Positions 15,777 through 18,936 of a stretch of 18,936 bases of DNA are shown one piece after another. The stretch spans positions 1 through 18,936 of the forward strand of contig CAYFSS010000028.1 of NCBI GenBank assembly GCA_964345975.1, read 5' to 3'. Every line of letters begins with the position of its first letter. Within the stretch, counting starts at the first letter, position 1. The stretch comes from CAYFSS01 sp964345975. Its GTDB lineage: Bacteria; Bacillota; Clostridia; Saccharofermentanales; Fastidiosipilaceae. Below the pieces are notes generated by a model that saw only the letters and a program-made list of their open reading frames with translations, was not told where the DNA came from and searched no databases. A program made the position numbers and the translations under genes.

Positions 15777-15805
15777 TTGCCCCCATCCTTTATATGAGGT
15801 ATTAT
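15777..15805 (+). promoter_or_regulatory. Promoter of the rplU-prp-rpmA operon
   Basis: TTGCCC (15777-15782) and TATTAT (15800-15805, 5 of 6) with a 17-base spacer. Transcription would start near 15812, exactly at the beginning of the structured leader. Its place directly before a ribosomal protein operon strengthens the call. Confidence 0.65.
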
Positions 15806-15810
15806 CTACT

Positions 15811-15918
15811 CCGTGACCGCATGGAGCGGGTCGGTAAATTTTGCTTTTTTGTATGAATAGCAGAATACCTGACTCCGGCGAGTCCTTACTTGAGAAAGAG
15901 ATAGGGGGCACAATAGTT
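15811..15918 (+). ncRNA. Candidate L21 leader (ribosomal protein autoregulatory RNA)
   Basis: A leader of about 108 bases before rplU that can form three hairpins: GACCGC/GCGGGTC (15815-15820 with 15826-15832, one bulge), TGCT/AGCA (15842-15845 with 15859-15862) and GACT/AGTC (15871-15874 with 15881-15884). Bacillota rplU operons commonly carry an L21 leader (Rfam L21_leader) that binds ribosomal protein. Position and structure fit; covariance with that family was not tested. The open frame through this region (from TTG 15841) is not the L21 start. Confidence 0.55.
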
Positions 15919-16224
15919 ATGTACGCTGTTATTAAAACAGGTGGTAAACAGTACCGTGTTGAAGTAGGCGATGAGGTTTTCGTTGAGAAACTCGACGTTG
16001 AAGACGGTTCTGAAGTAGTCTTTCCGGTCCTCGCGCTGTCCGATGATGACGGACTTCACCTCGGAGATGCTGTAGCAGATGCTAAAGTAACCGGGGAAAT
16101 CGTGAAACAAGGCAAAGGCAAGAAGATCTACGTGATCAAGTATAAGGCGAAGAAGAACTATCGTCGTAAGGCAGGGCATCGTCAGCCCTACACGCGCGTA
16201 CGTATTAACGAGATCACACTCTAA
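15919..16224 (+). CDS. rplU: 50S ribosomal protein L21
   Basis: 101 residues, standard length. Begins MYAVIKTGGKQYRVEVGDEV, the family N-terminus, and ends with the basic KAKKNYRRKAGHRQPYTRVRI segment that contacts 23S rRNA. ATG 15919 is chosen over the upstream open frame because it matches the family start; a G-rich AGGGGG lies about ten bases before it. It is the first gene of a three-gene unit, followed after 12 bases by prp, and likely regulated through the leader upstream. Confidence 0.97.
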   Translation: MYAVIKTGGKQYRVEVGDEVFVEKLDVEDGSEVVFPVLALSDDDGLHLGDAVADAKVTGEIVKQGKGKKIYVIKYKAKKNYRRKAGHRQPYTRVRINEITL

Positions 16225-16236
16225 GGCAAGCCGCTC

Positions 16237-16611
16237 GTGATCCACTTAGACTTCTTTCGAGACGTCAACGAACGTTACTTTGCTTTTGAGATGGAAGGGC
16301 ATGCAGACTATGCCGACTATGGCGAAGATATTGTCTGTGCCGCCCTCACTGCCCTAGCTACAAGCTGTATCGGTGCTATGACCGATCTCCTGGAACTCGA
16401 TGTCAATTATGTCGCAGGTCCGGGCCTCATCACATTAGAGGTCCTGAAGCTTGGAACTAGAAAACCTGAGATGGAAGATAAGATTGATCTTATGTTTAGA
16501 TCCTTTGAATTAGGTGCAAGGCAAGTGCTCGAAAGTATTGAAGATGGGGATGAGTGGATAGAGATGAAAACTTTAGAGATGAGCGAGGAGGAATATAATG
16601 CTGAAGATTAA
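16237..16611 (+). CDS. prp: Ribosomal-processing cysteine protease Prp
   Basis: 124 residues. Prp removes the N-terminal extension of ribosomal protein L27 in Bacillota. The catalytic signature GHADYADYGEDIVCAALTAL places His22 and Cys34 exactly where the S. aureus enzyme has its catalytic pair. The protein is slightly longer than the roughly 106-112 residues of S. aureus and B. subtilis members, with an acidic tail (EMSEEEYNAED). Start is GTG 16237 with a weak ribosome binding site, 12 bases after rplU, suggesting translational coupling and low output. Its last 14 bases overlap rpmA, whose ribosome binding site GAGGAGG lies inside it. Confidence 0.95.
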   Translation: MIHLDFFRDVNERYFAFEMEGHADYADYGEDIVCAALTALATSCIGAMTDLLELDVNYVAGPGLITLEVLKLGTRKPEMEDKIDLMFRSFELGARQVLESIEDGDEWIEMKTLEMSEEEYNAED

Positions 16612-16882
16612 TTTACAGTGGATGGCTTCGAAGAAGGGTGTTGGTAGCTCACGCAACGGTCGTGACTCCAAGGCTAAGCGTCTAGGCACCAAGCGTCATG
16701 ATGGTCAGTTCGTGCTCGCCGGGAATATTCTCGTGCGTCAACGCGGCACCAAGATCCATGCCGGCACCAATGTAGGTCGTGGCAAGGACGATACGCTTTT
16801 TGCGACGGTTGACGGCAACGTCTCCTTCGAGCGTGTCGGTCGCCGTAAGAAACAAGTCAGCGTCTATCCGATTGCTGAGTAA
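16598..16882 (+). CDS. rpmA: 50S ribosomal protein L27 precursor (with Prp-cleaved extension)
   Basis: 94 residues. After an N-terminal extension MLKINLQWM the mature sequence ASKKGVGSSRNGRDSKAKRLG begins as in all L27 proteins; its tail reaches the peptidyl transferase centre, so removal of the extension is essential in species that have it. The known extension in B. subtilis and S. aureus ends in LQFF before Ala; here it ends LQWM. ATG 16598 has a strong GAGGAGG ribosome binding site within the end of prp. A strong terminator follows at 16936-16971. Confidence 0.97.
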   Translation: MLKINLQWMASKKGVGSSRNGRDSKAKRLGTKRHDGQFVLAGNILVRQRGTKIHAGTNVGRGKDDTLFATVDGNVSFERVGRRKKQVSVYPIAE

Positions 16883-16935
16883 GCTAACCGGCTTTCTTGC
16901 ATTCAATAGCCTGAACTGATCTGACTTTGTGTTAT

Positions 16936-16971
16936 AGAGTCCTGCCGCCTTGTGTGGTTGGACTCTTTTTT
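16936..16971 (+). terminator. Strong intrinsic terminator of the rplU-prp-rpmA operon
   Basis: AGAGTCC (16936-16942) pairs perfectly with GGACTCT (16960-16966) around a 17-base loop that can itself pair (CCGCC with GTGG), and T runs to 16971. This separates rpmA from obgE transcription. Confidence 0.88.
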
Positions 16972-17050
16972 ACCCTTGTGTAGTGTTTGTCGTTTTGTGT
17001 TTATCCGCTCGCTTGCTTCTTTGTCATCGTTCGACATGCGGTTAGTTACA

Positions 17051-17150
17051 NNNNNNNNNNNNNNNNNNNNNNNNNNNNNNNNNNNNNNNNNNNNNNNNNN
17101 NNNNNNNNNNNNNNNNNNNNNNNNNNNNNNNNNNNNNNNNNNNNNNNNNN
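17051..17150. other. Assembly gap (100 N) between rpmA and obgE
   Basis: Exactly 100 N, a filler for unknown size. The real interval may hold the obgE promoter, a repeat or an additional small gene. Of the interval 16883-17192, the readable parts hold the terminator at 16936-16971 and no gene that I can support. Confidence 0.98.
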
Positions 17151-17192
17151 CCTTAGCTCTATGCGACACAGTTTTGGAGAATTATTAGTTTT

Positions 17193-18473
17193 ATGTTTAT
17201 CGATCATGCAAACATCGAAGTAACAGCCGGGGACGGTGGCGATGGAGCGGTCAGCTTCCATCGTGCAAAGTATGTTCCTCGAGGCGGCCCGGACGGAGGT
17301 CACGGTGGGAATGGCGGTAGCGTCATTTTTCGCGCCGATCACAATTTGTCGACGTTGCAAGATTTCCGCTACAAACGGAAATATGTTGCCCAGTCCGGTC
17401 AAAACGGTGCCAAGCGCAAACGTGCCGGAGCAGCAGGCGAAGACTTGGTTGTGCGCGTCCCTCTCGGAACGCTCATCACTGATGCGAACACAGGTCAACT
17501 CTTGGCGGATTTGACGGAGCACGAAGAAGAAGTCGTCGTAGCTCAAGGCGGACACGGGGGTGTGGGAAACTCCGCTTATGCCACAAGTCGTCGTCAATCC
17601 CCTAACTTTGCAAAAGCCGGCGAAAAAGGTGAGCACCGTTTCATCCAGTTGGAGCTGAAAGTCTTGGCGGACGTCGGTCTCGTCGGGATGCCAAACGTCG
17701 GAAAGTCTTCTTTCTTGTCCGTCGTTACGTCTGCTACCCCTGAAGTTGCCGATTACCACTTCACGACGTTGCAACCGATGTTAGGAATCGCCACCGTAGG
17801 TGACAGTTCTTTCACAATTGCCGACATCCCGGGTCTCATAGCAGGCGCAGCGGAAGGCGTCGGCTTAGGTCATGATTTCTTGCGTCATATCGAGCGCACA
17901 CGATTGTTGGTCCATGTGCTCGATGCTGCCGGTTCTGAAGGCCGCGACCCGATGGAGGACTTCAGACAGATCAATGAAGAGTTAGAATCTTTCAATGAGC
18001 ATTTGGGAGAACTGCCGCAAATCGTTGCTCTAAACAAAATTGACCTTGCCGAAGAAGAGGATATAGAAGCGCTCGAAGAAGAGTTTCGTTCGATGGGCTA
18101 TGAGGTCTTCCCTATCTGTGCTCCTATACAGGAAGGCACTGAAGATCTCTTAAATGCCATGGCTGCCAAACTCCACACCCTGCCTGTACCGGAGAAGGTC
18201 GAAGTCGATACTTCCTATCGTCTCTATGATCTCGATACAGGGGAAGAAGAAATCACGGTCTACGTTGCCGAAGACGGCGCCTATGTTGCTGAAGCTCCCT
18301 GGCTCGATCGTTTCCTGCGCTCAATTAACTTCGATGACTTCGAGTCTTTGCATTATTTCCAGAAGACGTTGAATCGTCGTGGGGTGATGGCTGCATTGGA
18401 GGCTGCCGGCCTTCAACCGGGGGATACCGTCAGGCTTGGCGATGTTGAGTTTGAGCACGACCCGTTGAATTAG
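17193..18473 (+). CDS. obgE: GTPase Obg (ribosome assembly)
   Basis: 426 residues, close to the 428 of B. subtilis Obg. The N-terminal glycine-rich Obg fold (1-158) includes GDGGDGAVSFHRAKYVP and GGPDGGHGGNGG. The G domain shows G1 GMPNVGKS (165-172), switch I DYHFTTL (187-193), G3 DIPG (211-214) followed by GAAEGVGLGHDFLRHIERT, and G4 NKID (281-284). The C-terminal OCT domain (about 350-420) is present, with FQKTLNRRGVMAALEAAGLQPGD. Obg binds the 50S subunit and couples ribosome maturation to GTP/ppGpp levels. ATG 17193 matches the family start (MFIDHANIEV); the ribosome binding site (GGAGA) is distant and weak. The gene is separated from rpmA by a terminator and an N gap. Confidence 0.98.
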   Translation: MFIDHANIEVTAGDGGDGAVSFHRAKYVPRGGPDGGHGGNGGSVIFRADHNLSTLQDFRYKRKYVAQSGQNGAKRKRAGAAGEDLVVRVPLGTLITDANTGQLLADLTEHEEEVVVAQGGHGGVGNSAYATSRRQSPNFAKAGEKGEHRFIQLELKVLADVGLVGMPNVGKSSFLSVVTSATPEVADYHFTTLQPMLGIATVGDSSFTIADIPGLIAGAAEGVGLGHDFLRHIERTRLLVHVLDAAGSEGRDPMEDFRQINEELESFNEHLGELPQIVALNKIDLAEEEDIEALEEEFRSMGYEVFPICAPIQEGTEDLLNAMAAKLHTLPVPEKVEVDTSYRLYDLDTGEEEITVYVAEDGAYVAEAPWLDRFLRSINFDDFESLHYFQKTLNRRGVMAALEAAGLQPGDTVRLGDVEFEHDPLN

Positions 18474-18480
18474 TTGATTG

Positions 18481-18523
18481 ATGCACCGTGTACTTCGTGC
18501 ATTTCATGTACTTCGTGCATTTT
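18481..18523 (+). repeat. Nonameric tandem repeat between obgE and yhbY
   Basis: The 16-base unit TGTACTTCGTGCATTT occurs at 18489-18504 and 18507-18522 with an 18-base period. Each period consists of two related nonamers (TGTACTTCG and TGCATTTCA or TGCATTTTG). ATGCAC (18481-18486) is also inverted relative to GTGCAT (18497-18502), so a hairpin can form. It ends seven bases before the yhbY ribosome binding site. Confidence 0.8.
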
Positions 18524-18545
18524 GAATCTAGGAGGAATCTCTAAC

Positions 18546-18854
18546 GTGATTACAAGTAAACAAAGAGCTTGGCTTCGAGGCCAGGCTAACACCATTAAGC
18601 CCCTCTTACAGATCGGGAAGGATGGTTTCAGCCAAGAGACCGTACGCCATGCCGATGACCTTCTTCGGACTCGTGAGTTGGTGAAGATTGCTGTCCAGAA
18701 GGCGGCTGAGGAGACACCGCGCGAGCTGGCTGACCTGCTGAGCGACAAGCTTGGCGCAGAGGTCGTCTCGGTTCTCGGTCGCAAGATTGTGCTCTACCGT
18801 CACTCGAAGCAGTTAGCTGAGAAGGGTCGCTCGCTGATCTTACCGAGAGCTTAG
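18546..18854 (+). CDS. yhbY: YhbY/YqeI-type RNA-binding protein (CRM domain)
   Basis: 102 residues, a single CRS1-YhbY (CRM) domain. The GxxG-type loop IGKDG (23-27) and the sequence RELVKIAVQ are the expected RNA-contacting and strand elements; the protein associates with pre-50S particles in E. coli (YhbY). Start is GTG 18546 with AGGAGG ten bases upstream (18530-18535); the open frame extending upstream to 18474 only translates the nonameric repeat. Its place right after obgE, another 50S assembly factor, is common in Bacillota and suggests co-transcription. Confidence 0.95.
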   Translation: MITSKQRAWLRGQANTIKPLLQIGKDGFSQETVRHADDLLRTRELVKIAVQKAAEETPRELADLLSDKLGAEVVSVLGRKIVLYRHSKQLAEKGRSLILPRA

Positions 18855-18879
18855 TTCCGGTTTGAATTTGATGTTTAGT

Positions 18880-18911
18880 AAAGCTTCCGGTTTATGGCTG
18901 GGGGCTTTTTT
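18880..18911 (+). terminator. Intrinsic terminator after yhbY
   Basis: AAAGCTTCC (18880-18888) pairs with GGGGGCTTT (18900-18908), nine base pairs including two G-U wobbles, around an 11-base loop; T runs to 18911. This ends the obgE-yhbY unit. Confidence 0.82.
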
Positions 18912-18936
18912 GTGTGAAAGCGGGCATGGTTGGTCA

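Noticed and set aside
15841..15918. 26-residue N-terminal extension of L21
   Set aside because: It translates the structured leader; the family start MYAVIKTGGKQ is at 15919.
17046..17774. Minus-strand frame opposite obgE, running into the N gap
   Set aside because: It is antisense to a clearly conserved GTPase gene and its upstream end is made of N.
1..18936. tRNA, rRNA, insertion sequence, integrase or CRISPR array
   Set aside because: None seen on reading both strands; no transposase or integrase motifs were found.

Overview
The window looks like a chromosomal stretch of a Bacillota (probably Clostridia-type) bacterium. Support: the gene order rplU-prp-rpmA-obgE-yhbY; an L27 precursor with an N-terminal extension together with its dedicated Prp protease, a Bacillota trait; AGGAGG-type ribosome binding sites; and signal-peptide surface proteins with a VanY peptidase and choline-binding-like repeats. 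Two runs of exactly 100 N (12796-12895 and 17051-17150) show it is a scaffolded draft assembly, so the real gap sizes are unknown.

Left part (1-11360), almost all on the minus strand: a surface-glycan region. A membrane-anchored nucleotide-sugar 4,6-dehydratase of the PglF/WbpM/CapD type (with nagB directly upstream), a DegT/PglE-type PLP aminotransferase and a PglC-type phosphoglycosyl transferase are the dehydratase, aminotransferase and lipid-carrier transferase steps of a bacillosamine-like pathway. Between them lie a large secreted Thr/Pro/Glu-rich protein (5073-7823) and a divergent YjlB-like cupin gene. Downstream of the transferase is the most unusual locus: a class II asparagine synthetase (AsnB) whose C-terminal end continues, after a one-base frame change near 1142, into a second reading frame that carries a coenzyme F420-0:glutamate ligase (CofE)-like domain. 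Read as one gene it would encode about 887 residues, AsnB plus CofE. A truncated DUF2075-like fragment lies at the extreme left edge.

Middle (11361-15710): a 408-base divergent control region separates nagB from a secreted, acidic VanY-type D,D-carboxypeptidase with cell-wall-binding repeats (interrupted by an N gap). Then follow a convergent two-domain chromate transporter (ChrA) and a small VOC-superfamily protein.

Right part (15777-18936), plus strand: the conserved ribosomal block. A good promoter and a structured L21-type leader precede rplU, then prp, rpmA (overlapping prp by 14 bases), a strong terminator, an N gap, obgE, a short nonameric repeat, yhbY and a strong terminator.

The points I rate highest are the AsnB-CofE fusion with its frame change, the altered Prp cleavage site in L27 (Trp-Met in place of Phe-Phe), the nonameric repeat between obgE and yhbY, and a 15-base motif found in three intergenic regions. 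All family assignments rest on motif recognition by eye; no database search was possible.
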